Shown here: in pieces, positions 45,796 through 58,047 of the stretch | Layout of the letters: the number at the start of each line of letters is the position of its first letter | How positions within the stretch are numbered: position 1 is the stretch's first letter | DNA from: Massilia sp. Leaf139 | GTDB taxonomy: Bacteria > Pseudomonadota > Gammaproteobacteria > Burkholderiales > Burkholderiaceae_D | DNA: 64,000 bases | Assembly (NCBI RefSeq): GCF_001424165.1 | Contig: NZ_LMOJ01000025.1 | Location: 640,134 to 704,133, forward strand | Direction of reading: 5' to 3' | Translations under genes and position numbers: made by a program | Notes under the pieces: model-generated | The model's input: the letters and a program-made list of their open reading frames with translations, nothing else | Databases searched by the model: none | Told to the model about the DNA's origin: nothing

Positions 45796-46458
45796 GTGAG
45801 CAAGCAATTGAGGATTGATTTCGTGTCGGACGTGTCGTGCCCCTGGTGCGCGATCGGCCTCAAGTCACTCGAACAGGCCCTGGAAAAAGTCGCCCCCGAG
45901 GTCACCGCCGAGCTGCACTTCCAGCCCTTCGAACTCAATCCCGACATGGGCCCCGAAGGCCAGGACATCGTCGAGCACATCACCGAAAAATACGGCGCTC
46001 CGCTCGAGCAGCAGATCCAGTCCCGCGAACAGATCCGCCAGCGCGGCGAAGCCGTCGGCTTCACCTTCGACATGGCGCGCCGCGGCCGCATCTACAACAC
46101 CTTCGACGCGCACCGCCTGCTGCACTGGGCCGAAGAGCAGGGCCGTCAGCATGCCTTGAAACTGGCGCTGTTCGAAGCCTATTTCACCCACTGCGAGGAC
46201 CCGAGTTCGCGCGAGCTGCTGGTGCGCGTGGCCGGCCAGGTCGGCCTCGACACGACCGAGGCGGCGCGCATCCTCGAGACCGGCGAATACGCCGACGAAG
46301 TGCGCGAGACCGAGTTGTTCTTCCAGCGCGCGGGTATCCGCTCGGTGCCGGCCATCGTCATCAACCAGCGCCACCTGATCTCGGGCGGGCAGCCGCCGGA
46401 AGTGTTCGAGCGGGCGTTGCGGGAGATTGCGGCGCAGGCGGATGCGCCGCTGGTTTAA
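45796..46458 (+). CDS. DsbA-family oxidoreductase, FrnE-like
   Basis: 220 residues; GTG start preceded by AGGAAGG. The thioredoxin-fold active site is SCPWCAIG (CPWC), early in the protein and without a signal peptide, which places it in the cytosolic FrnE-like branch rather than periplasmic DsbA. A helical insert and SVPAIVINQRHLISGGQP, with the cis-Pro, follow. Such proteins are disulfide isomerases linked to stress tolerance. Confidence 0.92.
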   Translation: MSKQLRIDFVSDVSCPWCAIGLKSLEQALEKVAPEVTAELHFQPFELNPDMGPEGQDIVEHITEKYGAPLEQQIQSREQIRQRGEAVGFTFDMARRGRIYNTFDAHRLLHWAEEQGRQHALKLALFEAYFTHCEDPSSRELLVRVAGQVGLDTTEAARILETGEYADEVRETELFFQRAGIRSVPAIVINQRHLISGGQPPEVFERALREIAAQADAPLV

Positions 46459-46490
46459 GCTGCCGCCCTGCTGCGCCGAATTCGTAGGCG

Positions 46491-46590
46491 GTAGGGTGGG
46501 CGCTCCGTGCCCACCAGGAAGGCGAGTCAACGCGGCGCGGGTGCTCGGTGGGCACGGGGCGCCCACCCTACGGAAATGTAGGGTGGCCGG
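46491..46590. repeat. Dispersed palindromic repeat, TAGGGTGGGC family (copy 6)
   Basis: GGTAGGGTGGGCGCTCCGTGCCCACC at the left faces GGTGGGCACGGGGCGCCCACCCTAC at the right, 30 nt apart, followed by an extra TGTAGGGTGG. It lies between convergent genes. Confidence 0.85.
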
Positions 46591-46644
46591 CTCCACCCGG
46601 ATGCGTATAAAGCGTTTGCGCGTGCGCCGTCCACGCCTTCAAAC

Positions 46645-47499
46645 TCAACCCCCCGGAATCAGCTCCAGCACCACCGGCTGGTGATCCGACGCCGCCGTCT
46701 CCGACTGCACCTCCACACTGGCCACGCGCCGCGCCAGATCCTCGGTCACGAAGAAATAATCGTAGCAATCCGGCTTGTCCGGCCACGGATAGCCGTGCAG
46801 GCCCGTGGTCGGCGCGCGCGCGTGATCCGAATGGCGCGCGGCCCAGGCGTCGACCAGGCTGGACGCGCCGTCGAGGCGGGGCGCGAGCAGGGCCTGGTAG
46901 TCGGCGTCGCCGGGCGCCATGTTGAAGTCGCCGCAGTAGATGGCCGCGGCCGGGCGTTCGCCCAACTGATACGGCGCGTCCATTTCCGGATGCGCTGCGA
47001 AGATGCGGGCGCGGGCGCAGGCCTCGGCGTGCAGTTCGCGCAGGCGGTGTACCTGGGCCATGCGCTGCAGCGGCGAATGGTATTCGAGGTGGGTCGTGAC
47101 CAGGCGCAGCTTCGAACCCGGCGTGTCGAGCACGACTTCGGTAGCGCCGCGCGGCATGCCGGGCGCATGCCCGGGATCGGCGGGCCAGGGCAGCAGGTGG
47201 CGCTGGGCCTGGGTAATGCGGTATTTGGAGAGGATCAGGTTGCCGAACAGGCGGGGGACGTTGTTGCGGTAGATTTCACTGGGCGCATGCTCGATTGCAT
47301 GGAAGCCGCCGAAGGCGCCGGCCAGCTGCTTGAACTGGTTGGCGGTGGCGCTGCCTTCGAGCTCGGGGTGGTTGGCGGCGACTTCCTGGAGGCAGATGAT
47401 GTCGGGATTGAGTTTGCGCAGCACATCGATGATCGCGTGGATACGGATGCGCCCGTCCTTCCCGCAACCCCAGTGAATGTTCCAGCTTACAACGCGCAT
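46645..47499 (-). CDS. EEP family hydrolase (second in the window)
   Basis: 284 residues. VVSWNIHWG, IICLQEVAA (metal Glu), THLEYHSPLQR, IYCGDFNM and ASDHQPVVLEL are the EEP motifs in order. It has a very good ribosome site (GGAGG). No export signal. The protein is unlike the 43.4-kb EEP protein in sequence outside the motifs, so this is not a recent duplication. Substrate unknown. Confidence 0.87.
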   Translation of the reverse strand: MRVVSWNIHWGCGKDGRIRIHAIIDVLRKLNPDIICLQEVAANHPELEGSATANQFKQLAGAFGGFHAIEHAPSEIYRNNVPRLFGNLILSKYRITQAQRHLLPWPADPGHAPGMPRGATEVVLDTPGSKLRLVTTHLEYHSPLQRMAQVHRLRELHAEACARARIFAAHPEMDAPYQLGERPAAAIYCGDFNMAPGDADYQALLAPRLDGASSLVDAWAARHSDHARAPTTGLHGYPWPDKPDCYDYFFVTEDLARRVASVEVQSETAASDHQPVVLELIPGG

Positions 47500-47607
47500 G
47501 TAGTACCTCCCAAAACTGAACCGCCAGAGTTTGCCACCGTTCGGTGCAGGGCGGTCACACGGTAGGATCGTTGTCAGCGTTGCAAGTTCACTCGCGCAAG
47601 CCTAGGA

Positions 47608-48648
47608 TCAGGCGGCTTCCAGCTCGTCTAAGGGCCAGCGTGGGCGCACGTTGAAAGCGTACTCGCGCGTGGCCAGCGCCGGGTTGCGCTCCAGGCGCAG
47701 GGCCCCGGCAAAGGCGATCATCGCGCCGTTATCGGTGCAGAATTCGAGCTCCGGATAGTACACGCGGAACTTGCGCTTCTCGGCGGCGGCATTCAGGGAG
47801 GCGCGCAGCTGCGCGTTCGCGCCGACGCCGCCGGCGATCACCAGGCGCTTGAGGCCCGTGTGGCGCAGCGCGTTCACACATTTCGCGGTCAGCACGTCGA
47901 CGATCGCATCGACGAAGCCACGCGCGATGTTGGCCTTGTCCTGCTCGCAGATATTCGCGACGAGCTTCTCTTCATGGTTCTTCACCACGGTCAGCACGGC
48001 GGTCTTCAGGCCCGAGAAGCTGAAATTGAAATCCTTCGAGTGCAGCATCGGGCGCGGCAGCGTGTAGGCGGCCGGGTCGCCGAATTCGGCCAGGCGCGAG
48101 ATCGCGGGGCCGCCCGGATAACCGAGGCCGAGCAGCTTGGCCGATTTGTCGAAGGCTTCGCCGGCCGCGTCGTCCAGGGTCTCGCCGAGCAGCGTATAGC
48201 GCCCGACGCCGTCGACCCGCATCAGCTGCGTGTGCCCGCCCGAGACCAGCAGGGCGATGAAGGGAAATGCCGGCCGGTCGCTCGCCAGCAGCGGCGACAG
48301 CAGGTGGCCCTCGAGGTGGTGCACGCCGAGCACGGGCTTGTCCAGCGCCAGCGCCAGGCTGCAGGCGACCGAGGAGCCGACCAGCAGCGCGCCGGCCAGG
48401 CCCGGGCCCTGGGTGTAGGCGATGGCGTCGATATCGCCCTTGGCGATGCCGGCCTTGTCGAGCGTCTGTTCGAGCAGGGGCAGGGCGCGCCGGATATGGT
48501 CGCGCGAAGCCAGTTCCGGCACCACGCCACCGTACTCCTCGTGCATGGCGACCTGCGAATGCAGGGCATGGGACAGCAGCCCGCGCTCGGTATCGTACAG
48601 AGCCAGGCCGGTTTCATCGCAGGAGGATTCGACGCCGAGAACAATCAT
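47608..48648 (-). CDS. tsaD: tRNA t6A threonylcarbamoyltransferase TsaD
   Basis: 346 residues. [20 protein letters not shown] (iron-binding His pair), SGGHTQL and GVGANAQLR are the Kae1/TsaD landmarks. With TsaB and TsaE it transfers threonylcarbamoyl to A37 of ANN-decoding tRNAs. The ATG at 48648 begins the family sequence. In many relatives tsaD sits directly opposite rpsU; here it lies about 3.8 kb from it with three other genes between. Confidence 0.96.
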   Translation of the reverse strand: MIVLGVESSCDETGLALYDTERGLLSHALHSQVAMHEEYGGVVPELASRDHIRRALPLLEQTLDKAGIAKGDIDAIAYTQGPGLAGALLVGSSVACSLALALDKPVLGVHHLEGHLLSPLLASDRPAFPFIALLVSGGHTQLMRVDGVGRYTLLGETLDDAAGEAFDKSAKLLGLGYPGGPAISRLAEFGDPAAYTLPRPMLHSKDFNFSFSGLKTAVLTVVKNHEEKLVANICEQDKANIARGFVDAIVDVLTAKCVNALRHTGLKRLVIAGGVGANAQLRASLNAAAEKRKFRVYYPELEFCTDNGAMIAFAGALRLERNPALATREYAFNVRPRWPLDELEAA

Positions 48649-48729
48649 GGGAAAAGCCGGAAGGGGAAAGCGGAAGGCAGCATTGTAAATCACATGGGCG
48701 ATAGACGCCGGACAGCGGCAGATGCGCAC

Positions 48730-48758
48730 CGTAGGGTGGGCACCCCGTGCCCACGCGT
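48730..48758. repeat. Short TAGGGTGGGC family repeat (copy 7)
   Basis: CGTAGGGTGGGCACC facing CGTGCCCACGCG between tsaD and the DAHP synthase gene; a single arm pair. Confidence 0.7.
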
Positions 48759-48784
48759 ACGTGCCTGCGCATACCACCACCGCA

Positions 48785-49846
48785 TCACGGACGCTGCATC
48801 AACTCCTTGTGCGCATTCCTCAGCATCGTCACCGTATCGTCCCAGCCGATGCAGCCATCCGTCACCGAGCAGCCATACTTCAACTGGCTCAAGTCCGACG
48901 GAATCGGCTGGTTTCCCGCCACGATATTCGATTCGATCATCACGCCCACCAGCGACCGATTACCGTGCCTGATCTGCTGGATCACGTCCGACATCACCAG
49001 CGGCTGCAGTTCCGGCTTCTTGTAGCTGTTCGCGTGCGAGCAGTCGACCACGAGATTGGCCGGCAGTCCCGCCTTTTTCAGGGCCTGCTCGGCAATCGTG
49101 ACCGACACCGAATCGTAGTTCGGGCGGTCGCCGCCGCCGCGCAGCACGACGTGGCCGTACGCGTTGCCGCGGGTGCGCACGATCGAGACCGCGCCCTTGT
49201 CGTTGATACCCAGGAAGGCATGCGGATTGGCCGAGGACAGCACCGCGTTGATGGCGATGCCCACGTCGCCGTCGGTGCCGTTCTTGAAGCCGACCGGGGT
49301 GGAAAGGCCCGAGGACATCTCGCGGTGGGTCTGCGATTCGGTGGTGCGCGCGCCGATTGCCGTCCAGGCGATCAGGTCGCCCAGGTACTGCGGCGAAATC
49401 GGATCGAGCGCCTCGGTGGCCGTCGGCAGGCCCAGTTCGCAGACGTCGATCAGGAACTGGCGTGCGCGTTCCATGCCGACGTCGACCTGGAACGAGTCGT
49501 CCATGAACGGATCGTTGATATAGCCCTTCCAGCCGGTGGTCGTGCGCGGCTTCTCGAAGTAGACGCGCATCACCAGCAGCATGGTCTCGCTGACCTCGTC
49601 CTGCAAGGCTTTCAGGCGGCGCGCATAGTCCAGGCCCGCTTCCGGATCGTGGATCGAGCAGGGGCCGACCACGACGAACAGGCGCCTGTCCTTGCGGTCG
49701 AGGATGTCGCGCAGCGCGGCGCGGCCGTTCATGACGGTGGTAAAGGCGCGCTCGGACAGCGGCAGCTTGGCATGCAGCTCGGTCGGGGTCGGCATGCGTC
49801 CGAACGAGGTAACGTTGGTATTTTCGATATCTGGAGTGATCAGCAT
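48785..49846 (-). CDS. aroG: 3-deoxy-7-phosphoheptulonate (DAHP) synthase, class I
   Basis: About 353 residues. [54 protein letters not shown] and [10 protein letters not shown] are the AroF/G/H signatures, with the metal-binding Cys in GPCS and later His/Glu/Asp. It condenses PEP with erythrose-4-phosphate, the entry to the shikimate pathway. Start ambiguous: ATGs at 49846 and 49858 both lack a good ribosome site. The name aroG is used loosely; the feedback specificity is not readable here. Confidence 0.94.
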   Translation of the reverse strand: MLITPDIENTNVTSFGRMPTPTELHAKLPLSERAFTTVMNGRAALRDILDRKDRRLFVVVGPCSIHDPEAGLDYARRLKALQDEVSETMLLVMRVYFEKPRTTTGWKGYINDPFMDDSFQVDVGMERARQFLIDVCELGLPTATEALDPISPQYLGDLIAWTAIGARTTESQTHREMSSGLSTPVGFKNGTDGDVGIAINAVLSSANPHAFLGINDKGAVSIVRTRGNAYGHVVLRGGGDRPNYDSVSVTIAEQALKKAGLPANLVVDCSHANSYKKPELQPLVMSDVIQQIRHGNRSLVGVMIESNIVAGNQPIPSDLSQLKYGCSVTDGCIGWDDTVTMLRNAHKELMQRP

Positions 49847-49955
49847 GATGCGGCCCATTGGACAAAGTCGGATCGACGAGTGTAGCGCCAAAAATGCTTG
49901 TGTGCAGCAGACAAGTCAAATGCAGGGCAAACCCGCGACGGTGTAAGCTGGCGCC

Positions 49956-50939
49956 ATGGACACCAAAATGCATACCGACCCATTCCCCGCCGCCCACTTC
50001 ATCAAGGAGATCGGCCGCGGCGTGAAAGGCGCGCGCAGCATGACGCGCGTCGATGCCGCAGCGCTCTACAAGGCCATGCTGGACGGCCGCGTCTCCGACC
50101 TCGAACTGGGCGCCATCCTGCTCGCCATGCGCATCAAGGGCGAGTCGGTGGACGAGCTGGCCGGCTTCATGGACGCCGCAGAAGAGGCCTTCGCGCCGCT
50201 GCCGGCGCCCGCCGGCGAGTTCGCGCCCGTGCTCATCCCAAGTTACAACGGCGCGCGCAAACTCGCCAACCTGACGCCGCTCCTGGCGCTGCTGCTCGCG
50301 CGCGAAGGCGTGCCGACCCTGGTGCATGGCGTGCGCAGCGATCCGGGCCGCGTCACCACGGCCGAGATCCTGGCGGAACTCGGCCTGGCCGAAGCGGCCA
50401 CCAGCGCCACCGTGCACGACGCCTTCGAAGCGGGCCGTCCGGCCTTCATGCCGATCGAGACGCTGGCGCCGGCTTTGTCCCACATGCTGTCGCTGCGCCG
50501 TATCCTCGGCGTGCGCAACTCGACCCACACCATCGTCAAGATCCTGCAGCCCTTCGAGGGCGCTGCGCTGCGCCTGGTCTCCTACACCCACCCCGAATAC
50601 CTGCAGACCCTGGGCGAGTATTTTCTGAGCGCCGCGCCGCACGCGCGCGGCGACGCCTTCCTGATGCGTGGCACCGAAGGGGAGACCGTCGCCAATCCGC
50701 ACCGCGCCCAGCAGATCGACTGGTTCCACGAAGGCCAGCGCGAGCTGCTGGTCGAACGCGATCCGCCGGCCGACACCTTGTCGGCCGTGCCCGAGGCGCG
50801 CGACGCGGCCGCCACTGCGGCCTGGATCCGCGCCGCCTTGGCCGGCGAAGCGCCGGTGCCCGTCTCGATCGCGAATCAGGTGGCGCGCGTGACGGCTGCC
50901 GCGCGCGAGGTACGCCGGCGCCATCCGCTCGCCGTCTAG
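49956..50939 (+). CDS. ybiB: YbiB-like protein (TrpD2 fold)
   Basis: 327 residues. LELGAILLAMRIKGESVDELAGFMDAA is the N-terminal helical bundle of the anthranilate phosphoribosyltransferase fold, but the PRPP-binding loop of true TrpD is not obvious. The overall likeness is to YbiB, a nucleic-acid-binding homologue of unknown role. It is divergent from the DAHP synthase gene. The alternative, a genuine TrpD, is unlikely. Confidence 0.8.
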   Translation: MDTKMHTDPFPAAHFIKEIGRGVKGARSMTRVDAAALYKAMLDGRVSDLELGAILLAMRIKGESVDELAGFMDAAEEAFAPLPAPAGEFAPVLIPSYNGARKLANLTPLLALLLAREGVPTLVHGVRSDPGRVTTAEILAELGLAEAATSATVHDAFEAGRPAFMPIETLAPALSHMLSLRRILGVRNSTHTIVKILQPFEGAALRLVSYTHPEYLQTLGEYFLSAAPHARGDAFLMRGTEGETVANPHRAQQIDWFHEGQRELLVERDPPADTLSAVPEARDAAATAAWIRAALAGEAPVPVSIANQVARVTAAAREVRRRHPLAV

Positions 50940-51069
50940 CCGCCGTCTGGCTGCTTTCGCAACAAGCCAACCGTAAAACCACAGTGGCTGCATCGGCCGT
51001 GCGGCCGGTGCAGCCAGCGTTTACAATGGCGGGTTTGGAATTTGGCGGCGGCAGTTCGTTGCAACAATC

Positions 51070-52278
51070 ATGGCAAAACAATTCGATGTAGCGATTATCG
51101 GCGCGGGCGCGGCCGGAATGATGTGCGCGGCGATCGCCGGCGCACGCGGCAAGCGCGTGGTGCTGATCGACCACGCGGAAAAACTGGCCGAGAAAATCCG
51201 TATCTCCGGCGGGGGACGCTGCAACTTCACCAACATCAACGCGGGGCCGGCCAATTTCCTGTCCGAGAATCCGCACTTTTGCAAGAGCGCGCTGTCGCGC
51301 TACACGGCCCAGGACTTCCTGGCGCTGGTCAAAAAGCACCGCATCGGCTACCACGAGAAGCACCGCGGCCAGCTGTTCTGTAACGACTCGGCCGAGCAGA
51401 TCATCGCCATGCTGAAGGCCGAGTGCAGCGCGGCCGAGGTCAACTGGCGCATGCCATGCAAGGTGCATGGCGTGACGAAAGAGGCGGACGGCTACGTCGT
51501 TGCCACCGACCATGGTGACATTGGCGCCGACAGCGTCGTGATCGCCACCGGTGGCCTGTCGATTCCGAAGATCGGCGCGACCGATCTGGGCTATCGCATC
51601 GCCACCCAGTTCGGCTTGCCATTGGTCGAGCCGCGTCCGGGCCTGGTGCCGCTGACCTTCGATGGCCCGAGCTGGGCCGCTTTCGCTCCGCTGGCCGGCA
51701 TCGCGCTCGAGGTCGAGGTGTCCACGGGCTCCGGCAAGGGGAAAAATGCCAAGCGTGGCCTGTTCCGCGAAGACCTGCTGTTTACCCACCGCGGCCTGTC
51801 CGGCCCGGCGATCCTGCAGATTTCCAGCTACTGGGAACCGGGCACGCCGATCGTCGTGAACCTGCTGCCGGAAATGGACGTGGCCGACGAACTGATCGGT
51901 TCGAAAACGACGGTCAAGAAGCAGCTCGGCAACGTGCTGACCCAGTGGCTGCCGGCGCGCCTGGTCGAAGGCTTGCTGCTGGCCAATGGCCTCGCGCCGG
52001 ACGCCCGCCCGGCCGACATGCCAGATGCCAAGCTGCGCAAACTGGGCGACGCCATCAACCGCTGGGCCATCGTCCCGACCGGTTCCGAAGGCTACCGCAA
52101 GGCCGAGGTCACCCTCGGCGGCGTCGACACCCGCGCGCTGTCGCAGCAGACGATGATGGCCAAGGATGTGCCGGGCCTGTATTTCATCGGCGAAACGGTG
52201 GACGTGACCGGCTGGCTCGGCGGCTACAACTTCCAGTGGGCCTGGGCTTCCGGCTACGTGGCAGGGCAGAGCGTCTGA
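51070..52278 (+). CDS. HI0933/YhiN family flavoprotein
   Basis: 402 residues. FDVAIIGAGAAGMMCA is the FAD Rossmann motif, RISGGGRCNFTNIN the family hallmark, and GETVDVTGWLGGYNFQWAWASG the C-terminal flavin contact. A NAD(P)/FAD-dependent oxidoreductase of unknown substrate, probably cytosolic. Its stop codon is immediately followed by a long palindromic element. Confidence 0.92.
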   Translation: MAKQFDVAIIGAGAAGMMCAAIAGARGKRVVLIDHAEKLAEKIRISGGGRCNFTNINAGPANFLSENPHFCKSALSRYTAQDFLALVKKHRIGYHEKHRGQLFCNDSAEQIIAMLKAECSAAEVNWRMPCKVHGVTKEADGYVVATDHGDIGADSVVIATGGLSIPKIGATDLGYRIATQFGLPLVEPRPGLVPLTFDGPSWAAFAPLAGIALEVEVSTGSGKGKNAKRGLFREDLLFTHRGLSGPAILQISSYWEPGTPIVVNLLPEMDVADELIGSKTTVKKQLGNVLTQWLPARLVEGLLLANGLAPDARPADMPDAKLRKLGDAINRWAIVPTGSEGYRKAEVTLGGVDTRALSQQTMMAKDVPGLYFIGETVDVTGWLGGYNFQWAWASGYVAGQSV

Positions 52279-52380
52279 GGGCGCCTGACAACACCTTCAT
52301 GGCAGCGTTGCATCGTCTCGCCGTACTAGCGTACTGTCTTCGACGATGCGCCTTGCCCTGAAGGCGTTGTCAGACGCTCC
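52279..52380. repeat. Long imperfect palindromic element, copy 2 of 2
   Basis: GGGCGCCTGACAACACCTTCA at the left faces TGAAGGCGTTGTCAGACGCTCC at the right, with the centre GCATCGTC..GTAC..GTAC..GACGATGC. It starts right after the stop of the flavoprotein gene. It shares the centre and CTTGCCCTGAAGG with copy 1 at 19720-19822, but its outer arms differ and still pair. Confidence 0.8.
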
Positions 52381-52481
52381 GCAGGCTGTATCAAATTCAT
52401 CACACCCATGTAATCTCTTCCACTAGCCGCTAAAACCTGCTAAACTTTCGTTCTTTCTAAATCCAACGGTTTCATTTTTAC

Positions 52482-52694
52482 ATGACCACTATCCGCCTTA
52501 AAGAAAACGAGCCGTTCGAAGTCGCAATGCGTCGCTTCAAGCGCACCATCGAAAAAACCGGTCTGCTGACCGAACTGCGCGCACGCGAGTTCTACGAGAA
52601 GCCAACTGCAGAGCGTAAGCGCAAGCTTGCCGCTGCCGTGAAGCGCCACTACAAGCGCATCCGCAGCCAGCAACTGCCTAAGAAACTGTACTAA
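52482..52694 (+). CDS. rpsU: Small ribosomal subunit protein bS21
   Basis: 70 residues, standard length: [20 protein letters not shown] and a Lys/Arg-rich tail ending KKLY. It helps initiation through the 16S 3' region. First gene of the rpsU-yqeY-dnaG-rpoD series. The leader has no strong Shine-Dalgarno sequence. Confidence 0.97.
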   Translation: MTTIRLKENEPFEVAMRRFKRTIEKTGLLTELRAREFYEKPTAERKRKLAAAVKRHYKRIRSQQLPKKLY

Positions 52695-52762
52695 GACTGT
52701 CCTGCCGGTTGATCCGGTGACGTAGCAGTAGGCTCGTCCCGGCAGCTGCGAGAAGTCCTGCG

Positions 52763-52797
52763 AACCCGCCCTGGTTGTATCCCGGCGGGTTTTGTTG
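52763..52797 (+). terminator. Hairpin terminator or attenuator after rpsU
   Basis: AACCCGCC faces GGCGGGTT followed by TTGTTGTTT. It would let rpsU be made in excess over dnaG and rpoD, as in the classical macromolecular synthesis operon. Confidence 0.7.
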
Positions 52798-52824
52798 TTT
52801 GTCCCTATTCATTTCGGAGAATCC

Positions 52825-53274
52825 ATGAGCTTGAAAGAACAAATCACCAACGACATGAAAGCGGCGATGCGCGCCAAGGAAGCCGGCAAGCTCAACACCA
52901 TCCGCCTGCTGCTGGCCGAAATCAAGCGCAAGGAAGTCGACGAGCAGATCGAGGTGAACGACCAGCAAACCGTGGCCATCGTCGAAAAGATGATCAAGCA
53001 GCGCAAGGATTCGATCACCCAGTTCGAAGCCGGCAACCGCGCCGACCTGGCCGAGATCGAAAAGGCCGAGCTCGAGGTGCTGGTCGCCTACATGCCGGCC
53101 GGCCTGTCGGACGAGGAGATCGCCGCCGAAGTCGCCGCCGCCGTGGCTGCCTCGGGCGCCGCCGGCCCGCAGGACATGGGCAAGGTCATGGCCATCGTCA
53201 AGCCAAAGCTGGCAGGACGTGCCGACATGACGGTCGTCTCGACCCTGGTCAAGAAAGCGCTGACTGGCGCCTGA
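52825..53274 (+). CDS. yqeY: GatB/YqeY domain protein
   Basis: 149 residues. MSLKEQITNDMKAAMRAKEAGKLNTIRLLLAEIKRKEVD starts the YqeY domain, and GPQDMGKVMAIVKPKLAGRADM the C-terminal tail domain shared with GatB. Possibly involved in tRNA-dependent amidation or in RNA binding; the function is not established. ATG at 52825 with CGGAGA. It lies between rpsU and dnaG as in many betaproteobacteria. Confidence 0.93.
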   Translation: MSLKEQITNDMKAAMRAKEAGKLNTIRLLLAEIKRKEVDEQIEVNDQQTVAIVEKMIKQRKDSITQFEAGNRADLAEIEKAELEVLVAYMPAGLSDEEIAAEVAAAVAASGAAGPQDMGKVMAIVKPKLAGRADMTVVSTLVKKALTGA

Positions 53275-53389
53275 AGTAACACAAAGTGAGCACAAACGGG
53301 TCGGTCTTGCCCGGGCTTGTTGTAAATCAATTTACTGCGAGCGCTGCGGTATAGTCTGACCTTAGACAAATACGGTGTAAGCCTCCCAC

Positions 53390-55186
53390 GTGATTCCGCA
53401 ATCCTTCATTACCGATCTGCTCAACCGCGTCGACATCGTCGATGTGGTTGGGCGCTACGTCCAGCTCAAAAAGGGCGGCGCCAATTACATGGGGCTGTGT
53501 CCTTTCCATAGCGAAAAGTCCCCCAGTTTCACGGTCAGCCCGACCAAACAGTTCTATCACTGCTTCGGTTGCGGCGCCCATGGCACCTCGATCGGCTTCC
53601 TGATCGAATACTCGGGCATGGGCTTCGTCGATGCCGTCAAGGATCTGGCCCAGAACGTGGGCATGGTCGTGCCCGAAGCCGACGACAAGATTCCGCCCTT
53701 GCAGCGCGCCGCCCAGCAGGCGCAATCGCTGGCCATGACCGACGCCCTCAGCCAGGCCTGCGACTATTACCGCGCCCAATTGCGCGGCGCGCCGAACGCG
53801 ATCAGCTACCTGAAAAACCGCGGCCTGACGGGAGAGATCGCCGCCCGCTTCGGCATGGGCTATGCCCCTTCCGGCTGGGACAACCTGCGCAGCGTCTTCT
53901 CCGATTACGAGGCCCTGGCCCTGGTCGAATCCGGTCTCGTCATCGACAAGGTCGACGAGGACGGCGGCAACAAGAAACGCTACGACCGCTTCCGCGAACG
54001 CATCATGTTCCCGATTCGCAATACCAAAGGGCAGGTGATCGGCTTCGGCGGCCGCGTGCTCGACGGCGGCGAGCCGAAATACCTGAACTCGCCGGAAACG
54101 CCGCTGTTCCAGAAGGGGCTGGAGCTGTATGGCTTGTTCGAGGCGAGGCAAAGCATCCGCGATGCCGGCTATGTGCTGGTAACGGAAGGCTATATGGACG
54201 TCGTCGCGCTGGCCCAGCTCGGCTTCCCGCAAGCGGTCGCCACCCTCGGCACCGCCTGCACCAGTACCCACGTGCAAAAGCTGCTGCGCCAGACCGACAA
54301 CGTCATCTTCAGTTTCGATGGCGACAAGGCCGGCCGCCGCGCTGCCCGCCGCGCACTGGAAGCCTGCTTGCCGCAAGTGTCGGACAACAAGACCATCCAG
54401 TTCCTGTTCTTGCCGGAAAAGCATGACCCGGACAGCTTCGTGCGCGAATTCGGCGCCGATGCCTTCGCCCAGGAAATCAACGACGCCATGCCGCTGTCGC
54501 AATTCCTGCTGCGCGAAGTGACGGGCGACCACGACTTGTCGACGCCGGAAGGGCGGGCCGCCACCCAGTACGATGCCAAACCCTTGCTGCAGGCCATGAC
54601 GCCATCTTCGCTGCGCCTGCAGATCGTGCGCGGCCTGGCCAGCCTGACGGAATCGAGCCCGGCCGAGATCGAAAGCCTGTTCGAATTGTCGAAGCCGGTG
54701 TCGGTGGCGAAAAAGGCGCCGCCGCGCCAGGGACGGCCGGAACCGGTCGGCCTGGAACTGCAGATCGTGCGCATCCTGGTCGCACACCCGGCGCTGTCGC
54801 TTGGTCTGGACGAAGACGCGCTGCAGGCTTTCGATCACTTCGGCCCGGAGTCGAGCGAGGCTCTGCGCTACCTGATCGGCACCGCCCAGGCCCTGGGCGA
54901 ATACGGTAACTTCGCGGCCCTGTCCGAGCAGCTGAAGGAGGGCGGCAACGGCTACGACCGCATCATCGCCGAGATCGCCTCGGAGCCGGAATCCGACCCC
55001 GAGGCCGACCGCGTCTGGCTCGCTAGTGCCGTGAGGCAAATCAAGAAAGACGCGCTGAAACAGGAGACAAACCAGTTGTTTTCCAAGGGGCTGACCCCAG
55101 ATCAGGTGAGCACTCGCTATCGCGAAATCACAGCCCAGCTGCAGCTTCTGGAGCGTGAAGACCTTGCCCAGATGAGTCCGCGATGA
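53390..55186 (+). CDS. dnaG: DNA primase
   Basis: 598 residues; GTG start. The zinc-binding domain shows CPFHSEKSPSF and HCFGCGAHG; the TOPRIM core holds VTEGYMDVVAL and FSFDGDKAGRRAA with the metal-binding acids; the C-terminal helicase-binding domain is complete. It makes RNA primers at the replication fork. It is followed after about 210 nt by rpoD, with a promoter in the gap. Confidence 0.97.
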   Translation: MIPQSFITDLLNRVDIVDVVGRYVQLKKGGANYMGLCPFHSEKSPSFTVSPTKQFYHCFGCGAHGTSIGFLIEYSGMGFVDAVKDLAQNVGMVVPEADDKIPPLQRAAQQAQSLAMTDALSQACDYYRAQLRGAPNAISYLKNRGLTGEIAARFGMGYAPSGWDNLRSVFSDYEALALVESGLVIDKVDEDGGNKKRYDRFRERIMFPIRNTKGQVIGFGGRVLDGGEPKYLNSPETPLFQKGLELYGLFEARQSIRDAGYVLVTEGYMDVVALAQLGFPQAVATLGTACTSTHVQKLLRQTDNVIFSFDGDKAGRRAARRALEACLPQVSDNKTIQFLFLPEKHDPDSFVREFGADAFAQEINDAMPLSQFLLREVTGDHDLSTPEGRAATQYDAKPLLQAMTPSSLRLQIVRGLASLTESSPAEIESLFELSKPVSVAKKAPPRQGRPEPVGLELQIVRILVAHPALSLGLDEDALQAFDHFGPESSEALRYLIGTAQALGEYGNFAALSEQLKEGGNGYDRIIAEIASEPESDPEADRVWLASAVRQIKKDALKQETNQLFSKGLTPDQVSTRYREITAQLQLLEREDLAQMSPR

Positions 55187-55224
55187 GAGGGTGTTGCAAA
55201 CTCGGTCAAGGGCTCCCATGCACC

Positions 55225-55252
55225 TTGGAAAAAGAGGGGTGCGTGCTATAAT
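55225..55252 (+). promoter_or_regulatory. Sigma-70 type promoter for rpoD
   Basis: TTGGAA (55225-55230), a 16-bp spacer and a perfect TATAAT (55247-55252), about 145 nt before the rpoD start. It would let rpoD be expressed apart from dnaG. Confidence 0.8.
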
Positions 55253-55397
55253 AAAACGCTAACTATTGCAACCTTTGAAACGACTTTCGTGTCAAAAGGG
55301 GCGTGGAGTTTCAGTTAGCGCAGCAGTGTTGTACGCTGTTTGCCGCGTGATGTAAGGTAACAAAACTTTATCTTTAACCATCGTAAAGTTAGTCGTT

Positions 55398-57674
<2,277 letters not shown>

Positions 57675-57805
57675 TTGTTGCTGCTGAGTTCAGCTAAGGC
57701 TTGACGGCTCGACACTAAACGCAATATCCTCTCGCCACTCTGCTTCACGGTACCGCGCCGTCGAAGCCGGTGGCGAGATCTTTTCTAGCCAATGTCCCGA
57801 TTTCT

Positions 57806-57884
<79 letters not shown>

Positions 57885-58047
57885 ATCAAATCAAGCACTT
57901 AAGCGCAATCTTATGTCGCCTTGATGAGCTTGAGTGGAACACGTTTTCCACCTTTTACACACTTTTAAAACTCAGCGATAAACGCGCTGTAGCGGAAAAC
58001 TGTGGAGCTCTCTGCGTTTTTACGGCTCAAATCCGCCAGAATGCGTC

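Noticed and set aside
49956-50939. True anthranilate phosphoribosyltransferase (trpD)
   Set aside because: The fold is alike, but the PRPP-binding signature is not evident and no trp genes are near; YbiB-like is the better call.
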